Shown piece by piece: positions 1 to 12,660 of a DNA stretch of 64,000 nucleotides. This DNA comes from Marchantia polymorpha subsp. ruderalis (lineage: Eukaryota; Streptophyta; Marchantiopsida; Marchantiales; Marchantiaceae), in assembly GCA_037833965.1 (NCBI GenBank), contig AP031355.1:6535501-6599500 (forward strand). The letters are read 5' to 3'. The notes under the pieces are model-generated. The model did no database searches. It worked only from the letters and a program-made list of their open reading frames with translations, and had not been told where the DNA came from. The translations under genes were made by a program, and so were the position numbers. Each line of letters begins with the position of its first letter. Position 1 is the first letter of the stretch.

Positions 1-233
1 AATTCTTTTCTTAACTTAGACTGGCATTGGCGGAGAAAGCGCGTCGATACCTTTGGTAGCTTAGATAGCTACCACAGGCTTCATGGAAAGCGGACCAGAG
101 TTCATGCATACAAAGCATCGCACCCCGGCTGGACGTGAAGTGGATCTGCGAATGAGTGAACAGAAACTTGTGTAGGAAAGACTGTGCCGTGTCACCACCT
201 CTCATCTCGAAAGTCAAATAATCAGTTGAAGCA
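1..233. other. upstream region of the NEK kinase gene
   Basis: This short stretch precedes the kinase start codon and probably holds its 5' untranslated region. I see no reading frame with recognisable content and no convincing TATA box. The true promoter may lie outside the window. Confidence 0.4.
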
Positions 234-3200
234 ATGGAGTCGAAAATGGACCAGTACGAGATTATGGAACAGGTTGGGCGGGGCGCCTTTGGATCTGCAA
301 TACTTGTGAATCACAAGCTCGAAAAGAAGAAGTGAGTCACTGCTTACCTTCACACGGAAACAATATATGCGTAATGTCGAACGTTGAGCTTCGTGCCCTT
401 GTGACACGCGCCACTGCACTCTTGTCACCTGTCACCTGTCATTTATCAATCTGCACATTCACATTACCCGTCCACAACTCTCAGCCTTGACCCTGTATAG
501 TCCCTGTGCTTTCTTCCACTTGTGCTGGGCGCAGGAGTTTGGATGCATCGTTCACTCCATCCTGACTGGTTCCCTTGATTCCTTGCAGGTATGTCCTCAA
601 AAAGATCCGTCTCGCTCGTCAGACGGACCGATGTCGACGATCTGCCCATCAAGAGGTGAGTGCATTGGCATCGGCCTTCTTTATTTCTGAAACAGGTCTC
701 CGCAATCCAATCTGGAAATTTTGATGCGTCTCTGTTTTCACTCAAAATGCCGGTCGCTGATGCGAAACAGTTGAATGTCTTCACATCCCAACCGATTTCT
801 GACCTTCACCGTGTTCCTCCTTTGCGCTTGCTATCAGATGGCTCTTGTCTCCAGGGTTCAGCACCCGTTTATCGTGGACTACAAGGAAGCCTGGGTAGAG
901 AAGGTGAGCTTGTTTTTCCCCTTGGATGTGGCATTAACTATATCGTAGTGTAAGGCAAATAGGGCATCGCTGTTCTTTCCAAGCCCTTGTAGTCGATTCG
1001 AATGGTCCCCAGCAGTTTGGAGAATCGAGATATCGCCCCTTTTCTCTGAGAAGAGCAAATTCTTTTCTCTAACGAGGCATTGGTTTTCACATGTCAGGGT
1101 TGCTACGTTTGCATCGTGACCGGCTACTGTGAAGGTGGTGACATGTAAGTCTCCCAGAAATATGCGATACGTTTTTCATAACATTGTTGTAGATGGTGGC
1201 ATGGGGGTGTTGCTCTGTGATGATGCCTAGTGTTCGCGCTCGTCATCACTGAACCTGTTTTGTGCATCGGAATACAGGGCCGAAGTTGTTAGGAAAGCCA
1301 ATGGCCAGTACTTCTCAGAGGAGGTTGGTATCGTCAACCGCGGCTATTTCTTCTTTCTGATTATCTACCCTCTACCATCTTGAATGCCTAGCGCCTGTCA
1401 TTATTGAGGATGTTTCGTATGTGCGGAGCTGTCATGCTGACCATGTGCCTGTGGTATTAATCTGATCCTGCAGAGACTATGTCGATGGTTCGCCCAATTG
1501 CTTTTGGCCGTAGACTACTTGCACTCAAATCATGTTCTTCACAGGGATCTTAAGGCAAGTCACGGGAAAGGCTGGGATTTAGTTTACTTGTGGTTGTGGA
1601 TGCCTCTGCAGCTGATTTGATGTCTTCGAAATTAGAATGCATGATCCCAGTGGATCCGCCAGTGTCCTCTACCATTGCTCAGTGTTTTCAAGCTTCTCCG
1701 TGTAGGTGTATAGTTGCCTTGCATATCACTGTCTTACACCACCTGTCGTGTGTGATTGCAGTGTTCCAACATTTTTCTCACAAAGGATCATGACATCCGA
1801 CTTGGTAAGTGACGGCGAGAAGCGGTCACTGTGGTATACTAGCTGTGAGTTGCTTGAACAAGACAAATGCTGTAAGGAAAACCCTCAAGGTCTCCGGATC
1901 TTTTGGATAAACTCTTTTCCAGCACAATAAGACCGTGTCACCACTGGATCATACTGACGCACATGGGCGTTTTCTATTACGCAGGAGATTTCGGGCTAGC
2001 GAAAATGCTGGCAGCGGATGACTTGGCTTCCTCTGTAAGTAGTCTTTTTTGTCCTTCGAGTTGCAGAATCGTTGTCCTTGGCTCATACTACTTACCACGT
2101 CCAACGTTGGAAATTGTCGAATGTCTTGCTTCGTGATTCTTTCCACATCGTGCTGATCGTACTAGTTGAACCACAGGTGGTTGGAACCCCAAACTACATG
2201 TGTCCGGAACTTCTTGCTGATATTCCGTATGGCTTCAAATCAGACATCTGGTCACTAGGTGAGCATCTGCAATTTCCATACTTGCCATTGCAATTGCCGC
2301 GAGGAGGACGCTTTAGATCCATTTTTTCACCAGACGTCAGTACTCGAGATTTTTCGTATAACTGTTCGCTCACACTGGCAACTGGCTGTAATAGGATGCT
2401 GCATGTACGAGATCACAGCGCACAGGCCAGCCTTTAAAGCCTTTGTAAGCATATATTCTCTCCAATTCTTCTAGTTCCCAGGTTGCAGTAGTTGCCAACA
2501 GTGTTAGCTGCTTCAAGCTTTCTTTTGAAGATGGCTGCCATCTTATGCACGGATGCTTGATTATTATGGATGTTCACGCTCGGAGTTTCTAACGTGTTTA
2601 GCTTGTGTTTATTTCTGCAGGATATGCAGGGACTTATCAGCAAGATCAACCGATCGACCATTGGACCTCTACCTGCCAACTACTCCAGCTCATTGTAAGT
2701 GTTTGAAAATCCTATTCCCCAGCCTGTCTCGATCCAGTTCTCGATTCTTATTTAGCGTCTTAACGTCTTCGACCTCCCTGAAAAATACAGCAAGTTAATT
2801 ACGGCTGTCTGATGATTGTGACGGTGGATGTTTTTCCTGTGAACAGGAAGGGTTTGATCAGGAGCATGCTGAGGAAGAATCCAGAGCACCGTCCAACTGT
2901 AAGTATCACACTTTTAGAGTTTGTTGATTTTCGCCTGACAAGTAGTCGAGGTGTTGTTGGTTCGGTTGCAAAATCGGCCTACAGAATTCCGTGCCTGACT
3001 TTGAGCTCCGGCGTGATTGTCCAGGCCGCTGAGTTATTGAGACATCCTTACCTCCAACCGTATATCACTCAGTGCCGGTTACAAGCAGGCCTTCTTCATA
3101 CAGCGTCCCCTAACCGAAACATGGGTAACGGGCATCTTATTGATCAAAACGCAAGTCATGACAGCAGCGGCAGAGAGAGCTTCGCAAGTAGCATTAAGAG

Positions 3201-5138
3201 TAGTCCCAGCAGAGCATTTGATTATGGTGGACTGATCGAAGCAATCCATGATGATCTGGATAACGGATGGCACTTCGATAGCATAGAGAAGGACGCTTCT
3301 AGATCGTCGAGTCGTGGCCACGTATCAGCTACACATACACACCGGGACAATAACCAGCTAGGCGAAATGTGGGCCGAAGAGGATCGAGCCGTAGAAACGC
3401 ACTTCGCCGGCAAACTGCACAGGACAGAGACCCACCTCAAGCCCGCCGAGAGGCAGGACGAGGGCAATTCCCGGGTTCCTGTGAAAAGCTCGCCGCGAGT
3501 GAATCACCTGGCTCGAGTCGCGCCACCGGCCGAGAGTCCTCGCACGCCGTCGGGCAAGCCTCTGAGGTTTAAGCCCGAACCCGTGCCCAAGAGAACCCCT
3601 CAAGTTGCGCATCTAAAACAACAGGTAAGCCCCTCCGGCCCAACTCGCTGTCCATTGTGGTCCGTGTCGTCGCGGATCTGGGTAGTCGCGGATTGTGGGC
3701 TAACGTCGTGGCTTGTGTCGTCGCGCAGCATGGGCATTCCGACTCTCCCAGGGGCAAGCTCCGAACCGAGAGCCTTCCCCCGGCCTCGCCCGCGCGGCAG
3801 GACGACCATCTGTCGGGGAAGCCGAAGGCCCGAACGCCGGCCACCGGCACCGGGGCCACGCCGCGGCGGGCCTCGCTGCCGCTGCCGCTGAAGCCGCCGC
3901 ACCAGCGGAGGAGCATATCGCCGTTGGGCGGGAGCAACGGCAGCGCCAACAGCGGACGGAGCTCGCTAGCCAGCCCGCGGGTGCGGTCGTCGGTGTCGGG
4001 CACGCCGGCGCGCGCCATGTCCAATAACGACCACCACCATCACTCGAACGGCGCGCGGCCCGAGGCGGTAAAGTCGTCGCTGCAGTCGCGACTGACCGGG
4101 CGGAACCCGGACCTGCACCGGGTGATACCGGAGGATATGTCGCTGGGCTCGACGTCGTCGCACCCGATCTCCACCTGTGAGTACGGCGGCGTGGTGTCGG
4201 AGCGATCGGCGCGGTCGGAGATCTCGGGGCTGACGGACATCCGGTCGCCGGACGTGAGCGTGAACGCGCCGCGGCTGGACCTGATCCCGGAGTTCGCGCT
4301 GCACGGGAACGCGGGCATGTGCGAGACGTTCCAGCAGAACGACGACTGCCTGAGCGACGGCGCGAAGGTGCGGTCGAAGGTGAAGGAGGCGGTGGCGCGG
4401 CTGCAGAAGCAGACGTCGATGGAGAGCGCGCTGAAGGCGCCGGCGGGCGCCGGCGGCGGTGGCGCGGGCAGCAAGGCGGACTCGCGCAACACGTCGCTGA
4501 CGCGGCAGCGCAGCGCCAAGGACAGCCTGAGCTACGCCACGCCGCGGTCGAAGCTGGCGCGCGGCATGCAGCCGGACTACGACGAGGGCGACCGCACGCA
4601 GGAGAAGGGCACCATCCAGATCGAGGCCGAGAAGGTGCCGTCGCCGGTGAAGATGCGGCCGGCGTACAACGACGTGATCCACGTGATCCGGCACAGCACC
4701 TTCCGGCTGCAGGTCGGCGGCGACCAGCCGCAGGTGGTGGAGGGCGTGGGCGAGATGGACCTGCCCGGCAAGATGGACATCGGCACGCTGCTGGACCTGC
4801 CGCAGCGCGTGTCCGAGGTGGAGCAAGTGCACCAGGTCCCGCCGGTGGCCATGTCGCGCACCTCCAGCAGCAAGGACCAAGAGTCGGAGGCCAAGGGCCT
4901 GGACGTGAAGTCGTACCGGCAGCGCGCCGAGGCGCTGGAGGGCCTGCTGGAGCTCTCGGCGCAGCTGCTGTCGCAGCAACGGCTCGAGGAGCTGACCATC
5001 GTGCTGAAGCCGTTCGGGCGCGGCAAGGTTTCGCCGCGCGAGACGGCCATCTGGCTGACCAAGAGCCTCAAGGGCATGCTGGGCGACGACCACCATAGCA
5101 GTAGCAGTAATTCAGACGCCGGGGCCCTCAGTAGTTGA
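234..5138 (+). CDS. NEK1: NIMA-related serine/threonine protein kinase (plant NEK)
   Basis: Predicted protein kinase of the plant NEK family, which phosphorylates Ser/Thr and acts on microtubules and directional cell growth. Coding exons: 234-331, 589-655, 838-903, 1098-1144, 1278-1323, 1474-1554, 1762-1804, 1985-2034, 2177-2258, 2395-2444, 2621-2694, 2847-2898, 3025-3624, 3729-5138. They total 2,766 nt, giving 921 residues. Kinase domain about residues 8-262: glycine loop GRGAFG at 15-20, ATP-binding Lys37, catalytic HRDLK from 131, DFG at 151-153, MCPE at 174-177. A long Ser/Pro-rich tail follows. The last 75 residues start [19 protein letters not shown] and match the conserved C-terminal block of plant NEKs. 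Intron 6 has a GC donor. The last exon is much richer in G+C than the rest. Liverworts are thought to have a single NEK gene, hence the symbol. Family assignment is firm; exact borders are inferred from frame and splice consensus. Confidence 0.95.
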
Positions 5139-6658
5139 GCCTTGCTGCCCTGTTCTATACACGGTGCCCCTTGCACCCTCCATTTTCAGCATAGGTGGCA
5201 CATGCTTTTGTGAATGTGTAAATTTGAGTTTTATTTGTAGAGCCGGCCTTGGTGTCAGCCAGTTCTCATGGTCTATCGAAGATGTTTTCGAGCAACCATC
5301 TGTGATTCCATCTAGATTCTAACACCGAGTCCAAATTGCAAATAAGCGGTGGCTCACCTCATGCCTTTTGCCGATCAGCATGGACGACACGCCTTCTGTT
5401 GCTCGCGTTGTACAAGGAAGGTCTTTTGACATTGTGCCTTGATTAAGGCTGAATTTATAAAAGAGATCGTAGGTTAACAATCTCTTTGTGCAGTCAAAGA
5501 GTCTTCTGCTGCAGTCATCCGTACTTTGTCACTGCGGTTGCTGATCTCTTCTACCTTGTCAGCTAGGCCACTGAGTCTATGGGTAGAAGCCCGGGCGCAC
5601 GTCTTGTGTTTTGTCCTCTTTCACTACACTACATAAAGAAAAAGTTTTGCTTGCCGAGACACATATCTGATCTGATCTGATCGGTCGTCTCCCTCGCCTC
5701 GTCTCGTTTTCCCTGCCCTCCTCTCCTCTTTTCAGCAGTTGAACAGCCCCCTATCTCGATTCCTCGGGATCATTGGCGGATCTTCGTCGCGACCGGGACT
5801 TCCTTGCTGCGGGCGAATATGACAGCGCACGTAATGCGATGTCACACGCCGTTCGCCCGCGCTGTCCGCGTCCAGAGTCTCGACATGAACTCGCGTAGCA
5901 GTTAAACGAACGCATCAGCAGGGTCTGCTGCTTCTCGGTCCGCTAGCTCTCGAAGAAAAGTCCATGCTCCTGGGGATTCAAGGAATTATGACGAACGCCG
6001 AATTTTCCCAACTCACAATGAATCGATGCTTCTCCGACCACAGAACGGAGATGAAGCCTCCTTCACTCTGTCGTACCTATCTATTCTAGTCCTACTGAGA
6101 CCGAGAGGGAGGAAAGGAGGAAGAGAGCCAGAGAGGCAGGTTCTGGTCCGGGTGGGAAGGATGGTGCCGAGCAGTCTTCCCCAATCCTATAACGACTTCC
6201 CATGTCCTGGCGAGTGAGGAGCGTCCGAGGGAGGGCAAGGATCTGTCGTTGTGTCTGACTGTCTGTCTGTCTGGTTGTCTGTACGGCCGTCGGACTGTGG
6301 CTCTGGCTCGTTTGAATGAGCGTCAAGGTCGAACTTTACACAAAGCTCTCTGGCAAGAAGTCTGTTGGGCTTTTGAGTGAAACCCCTGCGCAACTTATCA
6401 GTTTGTTCAACCTTCCCTGACAGAGAGGAGCTCGCTGCCTGCTATGGGGTCGGCGATCCCTTGCTTTGTGAAGTTCTTGTTCAAGGGAAGGCAGGTCAGA
6501 AGCATCAGGGCCGAGGGGTATTTAAGCTAAAGTCAAGATTTCAGTTAAAAACACTGCGAGCCAAGGATAGCCATCATTTGCCTGAGCAGTGCGAGACCCG
6601 AAACGTCGACCACGAAAATTCGATGCCCCCGGCCCCCTCAAAAGTTCTGGACCTCGAT

Positions 6659-6708
6659 GCAAGTTTTTTACCCCGGTGAGATTGCAAGTTTTTTACCCCG
6701 GTGAGATT
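6659..6708. repeat. 25-bp tandem duplication
   Basis: Two perfect head-to-tail copies of a 25-bp unit starting GCAAGTTTTTTACCCCGG occupy 6659-6683 and 6684-6708. No coding context. Confidence 0.9.
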
Positions 6709-6872
6709 GACCAGCCCGATGCACACATCGGAAGCTACGACGACTATCGCGAGCAAAGCATATGATTGATGAGCAGCAGTACTTTCTCCATGGGAAGTGA
6801 AATATTTGATAAGCCCAATGCAAAAATGTGAAAGCTACAAACACAGCGGAAGTAAGGATGATGATGGGAGGT

Positions 6873-6916
6873 AGGAAGGAAGGAAGGAAGTAAGGAAGGA
6901 AGGAAGGAAGGAAGGA
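6873..6916. repeat. (GGAA)n microsatellite
   Basis: Tetranucleotide repeat of AGGA/GGAA with one interruption (GTAAGG) in the middle. It lies in non-coding sequence. Confidence 0.9.
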
Positions 6917-9620
6917 GCCAGCGAAAGCCTTGGTGTCACTAGACTCGGAGAGATGGTCGGAAACTACACACACCGCCAGAGTTGTTGACAGACTTTGTGC
7001 CTGCCGACCAGAGTAGAGTATTGCACCTTAAAATCTGGACAAATCCCGAGGGAAGATTTCGATGTCATGGCATTGCGAAAGTCGGCAAAGTGACAAAAAG
7101 TTGTAGAGTTCCAAGGACAGAGGTGCAGACACTGTAGTGTCTCGGGCTAGTTTCGGTGGACGGTTCTCTCGCTCGGTTTCTGAGCCCCATAAACTCAACC
7201 CTTGGACTACACGATGACTTTTCGGCAAACTCCGCCTTTTTGCATGACCAGCTATCCGATGTCAATCTTTCGGGGATCGCGAAATATCGATTCTTTCTTC
7301 ATCATCTCCAGCGAGGTGAGTTCCAGATTAGGCTTCCCAGCGAATCCACACTTTTATACTTTCCTGTTTCTGGACTCTGGAGAAAGCTTTGGCGGTTCCT
7401 CAATCATTCAAAAAACTGTTTCAAGCTGAACGCTTAATTTGGAATCTGAACCATCACAGCCCACAGCCCACAGCCCCCAGCACTATCTTCTACGTGATCG
7501 GCCAAAACCGATTCTGCCATTGCGGCAATTCGTTATGGCAATCGGGGCAGAGATAAGAAAAGACGTCTTGTGACTGACTCCCATAACATGCAACCCGCTC
7601 GCTTCCTCGCTCGCTCGCATGTCGAGGCCAAAGAGTCAAAAAGTCATAAATCATAGAAGCGTCTTCTTTATCACCGAACCGCAAGGAAGACTCTCTCGGA
7701 GACTAGAAACAAATTCTCCATTTCAGCCTCTGACATGGCTGAACAGGTCCGTTGGCAGCGCCCATCCCGTGCACATCAAGGAAACCCGAGCAACTGAAAG
7801 TCGCTTTGCAGCTCGAAGCAATTGGACTCCGCCCTCAGGATCTACAGCCCGCCATAACAGCTCAACGCACGCAACGTTCAACGTTCCGGGGTTCCACTTC
7901 CTTGGACATGATGGACCTTGTCTGCGGGTAATGCAGCATTGTCATAAGGGTGTTAATGGCTTCCGAGATTGCGTGAAATTATTCACCTTCCAACATACTA
8001 AACTAGAATCACGGTACGGGTAGAATGTCTGTAAGTCATGGAAGACGAACTTACATTTACATCGGCATCGCTTCCATCGTTCGCTCGTTCCGGGCCGGGT
8101 CCGGGGCATTGGGGCCTTGCCTGCACTTTGCCACCAGGTGACAGGCCATAGGTCTACCGATTTCGAACTCTCACGCTGGCAAATATTTCGAGGCCCGTGA
8201 AGTAGCTCTCAGCTCGCGTAGGGTAGCTGAACTCTCACCGGCTACCAAACACCGAAGACGACATAAATTCAAAGAAATCTTTATGTCCGTGACTTGGAGC
8301 TTCCTTTCATTCAATGCGAGTTATTGATCGAGGTCTCGCAGGGAGTGACAATCTTGATTTGAGAGTGATCCTCGTCCTCCTGCTCACTCTCGCCTCTGCT
8401 CCGTCCTTGGGCTCGTTCGCCCCTTGTCACATGGACTTCATTTCCCTGTCTCCCCCGGTAGATAAGACCATTTATTAAGAAGAATTTCGTCAGATTAGTA
8501 TTAATGATAGTCCCTTCTAAGATAACTTCATTCATTGCGGAATATCGTCAGTCAGAGCCTCAGAGCATCAGGCTGCGCCAGCAAATCTTCCGACTCTCTC
8601 TTGCTTATCACCTAATTTTCCATTAGTTTACCTTTTGCTTAAGCCTAATCGCGCCTCCTAATGCGAATCTCCGCTATTACTTTGCGGACTTCCCTGTCGT
8701 TTAGTTCCAAGTGGCGCTGCTTCCCATTGTTCCACTACCGAAGGACTTCCATTTACAGATGGCCAGCTTCCATGTACTGCAAAGATGCCGCCGACCGGTA
8801 GCGGAAACTCTGCCTCGGCTTGTTCAATACATCCTCGGACTGCAAAGCGGTATTAACCTAGCAAGCCCGTTCCGGTCACCCGGACGTCGCAGCGGAAGTC
8901 CGAGCACAGTCAGCTACCTCCAATCACCAGTTTCGCGACGGAAGTATTATCGTGACGGCGCCGTTGAATTCTTTGATGTTATTGGATAGGATCTCGAGCG
9001 ATTGGCGAACGTCGCGGAAGAGGGGTCTGGAGTCCGAGAGCGAGAAGGCAGTGTACGAGAGGGCGATTGGCGAGGATGTTCGTGTAAGGAGCGGCGCATG
9101 GGGAGGGCCTACGGCGTAGAATGGGGATCGTTCTAAGCAAGTGTAGGCGGGTGCGGACAAGGAATAGAAATATAATACGCGCGTACATTTAAAGATCGAG
9201 GGCACGCCGCTGAACCCGAGCGCTGGGCTGAGCTCGTTGAGCTGCAACGCGCAGAAAACGTTTTTGCGGATCGAGAGGAGAGCTGGTGAATAGTGGATTG
9301 TGGGTGGCTCCACTGGCTTGCGGATTTGTACTTGCCTGTGCGCAAAAATGTCAATCATGGACTGTTTTCGTGGATTCCAGACTGCAAGATTTGGTCGCGC
9401 ATAATGGCTTGCAGTGCAGTCCAGGGCTGCCTTTATTGATCTCTGCTGTTGCGAGTCTGCGGGATCTGTGAAGGTTCCGCAACGCCCTGGGCCTGTTGAA
9501 TCACAATCATAGAGCGAGTCCACAGGCCTACGGGTCGGGACCCGAAAATTGCCCATCGCCGCTTTAAGGAACTCAGAATGAATCTGCGGCCAACGGATCG
9601 ACTTCGAAAATGATTGATCG

Positions 9621-9681
9621 CTGAGTGAGTGAGTGAGTGAGGGAGTTGATGGCTGGCTGGATGGATGGACGGACGGATGGA
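9621..9681. repeat. compound tetranucleotide repeat
   Basis: A (TGAG)n run grades into GGCT, GGAT and GGAC repeats. It is simple-sequence DNA in the intergenic region. Confidence 0.8.
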
Positions 9682-10454
9682 TCTGGTGATCCCTGCAATT
9701 CGTCGAGACTACTCCTTTGATCTGATTCTGGACCTGTGAAAATAAGACTGGAAGCTGAAACGAAGCGGTAATTGGACTCCGAGGTCAAAGATATGTCTGT
9801 CATAATCCACATTGACCATGTCCCATCCCCCCGCAGTTTCTCAACTCAGAAGGGAAAGTTTCTCAACTGTGAAGCCACAGCCAGCAAACACAAACACAGC
9901 TTCGTTGAACGGTCAATTTACGGGCCTTGAAAAATTTCGCCTCGAAAATGCACAGACAGACTACGTAACATACAGCCAATGGAACCAATTTTTTTTTTCA
10001 GCTCTTTCGAACGTCCAAGAGAAGGATCGATAAAAACGAGGGACAGCACCAAATCCAACCAATCCACACAAAATCTTCACGAGTGAGACATGACAAAGAA
10101 TTCGGAACATGATGAACCTTGGCAGCGAAACGAGGGACTGGTACGTACCCCTGTCCTCTCTAGTGCTCTCGATCAATCGTCATCGAAACAAGGTGTCAAA
10201 GAAGAAGCCAACGTCGAAGACATTCAGAGAAAGAAACGCATGGAGTCGGGGATCGCGAGAGAACTGGAAACAGAGAACGTCGCGCTGAAGATCAGCTTTG
10301 AGTAGATCAGAGAAATATAGACACATCGAATCGGTACCCAAAGACCGTCAAGAGCAAGAGCAATAATCGTAAAGGCCAACGAAGCTAATTCCTATTCCTC
10401 GAGAAATAGAAGAGATCTACAGTTTTTCGTGACTGCCAGGCCACGGCTAAGAAA

Positions 10455-10943
10455 CTAATCGGAATTCTGAATCTCGGAGTCGGTTTGATCGGTGTCGTGG
10501 TCTCTAACTCTGCACATGAGGCAGCTTTGAACGCCGCTCCAGATCTTCGAGATGTCCAGGCAGTCTTCGCAGCAAATGTAATGCATGCATGGTAAATCCA
10601 AGGCGCTTCTGGGCTCTGTATTGCAGATATGGCACATGCTGAGCATCTTGTACGTGTCCAGCTCCTTGAAGATATTCTGCTTCTCTTCGAGTTCGATATC
10701 CTCTGCGATCTGTATCTTCCTGATGAGGTCTCCTTGCTCCTCTTCAATTCTCCTGCACTCCTGGACCTTCCTCTCGTATTCTACCATGAGAGCCCTCGCA
10801 TCTTTCAGATTCTGCTCATAAAGTTGCCTTTGTGATATCAGCTTGTGGAACTCATCTAATCTGGGAGCCTCTTCGCGGGGATTTGACATCTCGACCTCCA
10901 GCATGTGTCCAAATGCCAAAAGCTGACTCCTTTCTCTATTCAT
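10455..10943 (-). CDS. small coiled-coil/RING-finger protein, possibly a terminal exon
   Basis: The frame encodes 162 residues. Residues about 35-100 are rich in Glu, Lys, Arg, Leu and Gln with heptad spacing, suggesting a coiled coil. A C3HC4-type RING finger follows: C104-x2-C107, C119-x-H121-x3-C125, C128, then C141-x2-C144. RING domains usually recruit E2 enzymes, so a ubiquitin ligase role is possible, but no substrate can be guessed. The first in-frame ATG (10943) is preceded four bases upstream by another ATG that leads at once to a stop, and an acceptor-like CCAATAG lies just before it. The real transcript may therefore have upstream exons. It lies in gene-poor DNA without a clear promoter. 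The RING spacing is good; the gene model is uncertain. Confidence 0.55.
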   Translation of the reverse strand: MNRERSQLLAFGHMLEVEMSNPREEAPRLDEFHKLISQRQLYEQNLKDARALMVEYERKVQECRRIEEEQGDLIRKIQIAEDIELEEKQNIFKELDTYKMLSMCHICNTEPRSALDLPCMHYICCEDCLDISKIWSGVQSCLMCRVRDHDTDQTDSEIQNSD

Positions 10944-12660
10944 GCATCTATTGGAACAAAGTGTGCACAGGACTCAGGAGAGTCGAGTCGAGAAAGTTGC
11001 ACGAGGCTATCACACAGACAACGAGTGAAAAGACACATCGAAAAATACGTACGCAACCAGCACTGCTCAGTCTTTTTGCGTTGTACTTTCTTTGCACATC
11101 CGATTCATCGGTTATATGACTGTATTTATGTTCGCTTGAGAAGCTCACCAAATATAGGGTTTTTTTCCCATCGACCAGTACTGTTTTCCAGTGTGTGTCT
11201 ATCAGCATCGCACTTGTTCCCCGGGAGGGGTTGGGGCTTGTTCTAGTCACCGCTACCTACCACACCTTCAGGTGGAATTCAATACTCCAAGTATTTCGTG
11301 TGAGATTCCACCTTACGCGGTTTCATAAAAATTGAACTGCATATGCCTCTTTTATATTTGGAATTGCTTTTGCATTCGACTGCAATGCCTGATGCTGCTA
11401 GATCCTCAGATAACAGATTGAGAGAAAAGCGGCTGTTAGAAAGGCTTCTGGCTGGCCAGGCGCTCTTGCCAACTATTGTTTCTGGCCAGATATACTGTGC
11501 ATATACTTTCCAACTGCACAGTGTTTGATTTGACCAAGGTTCAGGAACAGTGAAAATCATAACGCCAAGACGGTAGTTCTGGTCCATGCGTATTCCTAGG
11601 CTATGCACACGTCTCCTAGCCGACTACAGTACATGTTTATGATCCTCTTAGAAGGCACAGACCACGATTTATTGAACTGACAGCTGCTGAGGCGTCATCT
11701 ACTGTAGATGTTTATGATCCTCAGTCCAGCCGCAGACCATGATCTACTCGACTAAGCGATGCCAAGTGCAGTGTAAGTGCTCAGACTCATAGTTGCATCC
11801 CTCTGTCTGTGTGTGTCTGTATGTCTCCTCTCTTCCTCTTCCTCTCCCTCTCTGTCTGCCATGCTACTTACTCTCTACTACTTGCGTCCCGCATGCTCGA
11901 CCCGCAACCGAATACGCGAGAGAAAGGCCCCGCCCCATTCACACGACCAAGAGTCTCATCACGGGGATGCAAATCTGCAGCTTAGGCGGCAGCCGCTTCC
12001 ATGTGCCGAAACGTTTGACATTCATGCAAACACTAGGCCATATTCATAGGGAAAATTTGCATTCAGCAGCCACCTCGTGCACGTGGATATGGTATGGTAC
12101 ATCTGAGAAGTTTACGCTTGGCTGCACGGCCAAGCCCACAATTTTTCACAATTACTAGCAGTTGTGTGGTTTCTGGGGTTTTACGAGCTCTCCCTTTCGG
12201 GTTAGAGGTTCATAGTAGACCGATTTACGCTCTAGATGGCGTGGCTTGGCGTGTGTCGAGGACTCAGGGCTCGGGGTCAAGAGTCTGAGACTACTCTGCA
12301 ATAATTGGAGATGACGGACGGCTTCAGCTGAAGTGTACTTTTCACCCTGAAGCCGGTACCTGGCGGTGAGCTTGTACTTGTTCCTTGAATGTGGTGTGGC
12401 AATTAAGTGGTGCAGCACTGGTTCGATCACGAGAACTATGACTTTCTGTTGCCGTATGCTCGGCTACGGTGCAAGCGTGTCTAGCGATCTCATACCGTTA
12501 GTTATGATACCGCGGGTTGCTGTTTCCCACTTGCACACTGGCCATTCCGAACGAACGAGGACAGGCAGGAGTCGAGCCTTAGATTAGGCATGGCGGACGT
12601 AGGACGAGGAGGAAGAGGAGGAGGAGGAAGGAGATCGTAGCTTTCCCCCGGGACGAAGCT
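10944..12660. other. intergenic region
   Basis: Lies between the RING frame and the 3' end of the GT92 gene, both on the minus strand. It contains a CT-rich tract near 11800-11870 and a GAGGAG-rich tract at about 12606-12633. No supported gene seen. Confidence 0.5.

Larger units (their letters stand above)
5139..10454. other. intergenic region, no supported gene
   Basis: Begins with the probable 3' untranslated region of the kinase. It has an 8-bp inverted repeat, AAAGAGAT...ATCTCTTT, near 5460-5490. After that I see only simple repeats and short frames with no recognisable motif. A 71-codon frame at 10090-10305 (+) and a 210-codon frame at 8924-9556 (-) are open but have no family signature. 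Confidence 0.5.

Noticed and set aside
3966..5096. 376-codon minus-strand frame
   Set aside because: Shadow of the GC-rich last exon of the kinase gene. The translation is an Arg/Leu/His-rich string without domains.
8924..9556. 210-codon minus-strand frame
   Set aside because: Open but with no recognisable motif, no splice context and unremarkable composition. Not enough to call a gene.
10090..10305. 71-codon plus-strand frame with charged product
   Set aside because: Too short, no family signature, and no conserved context.
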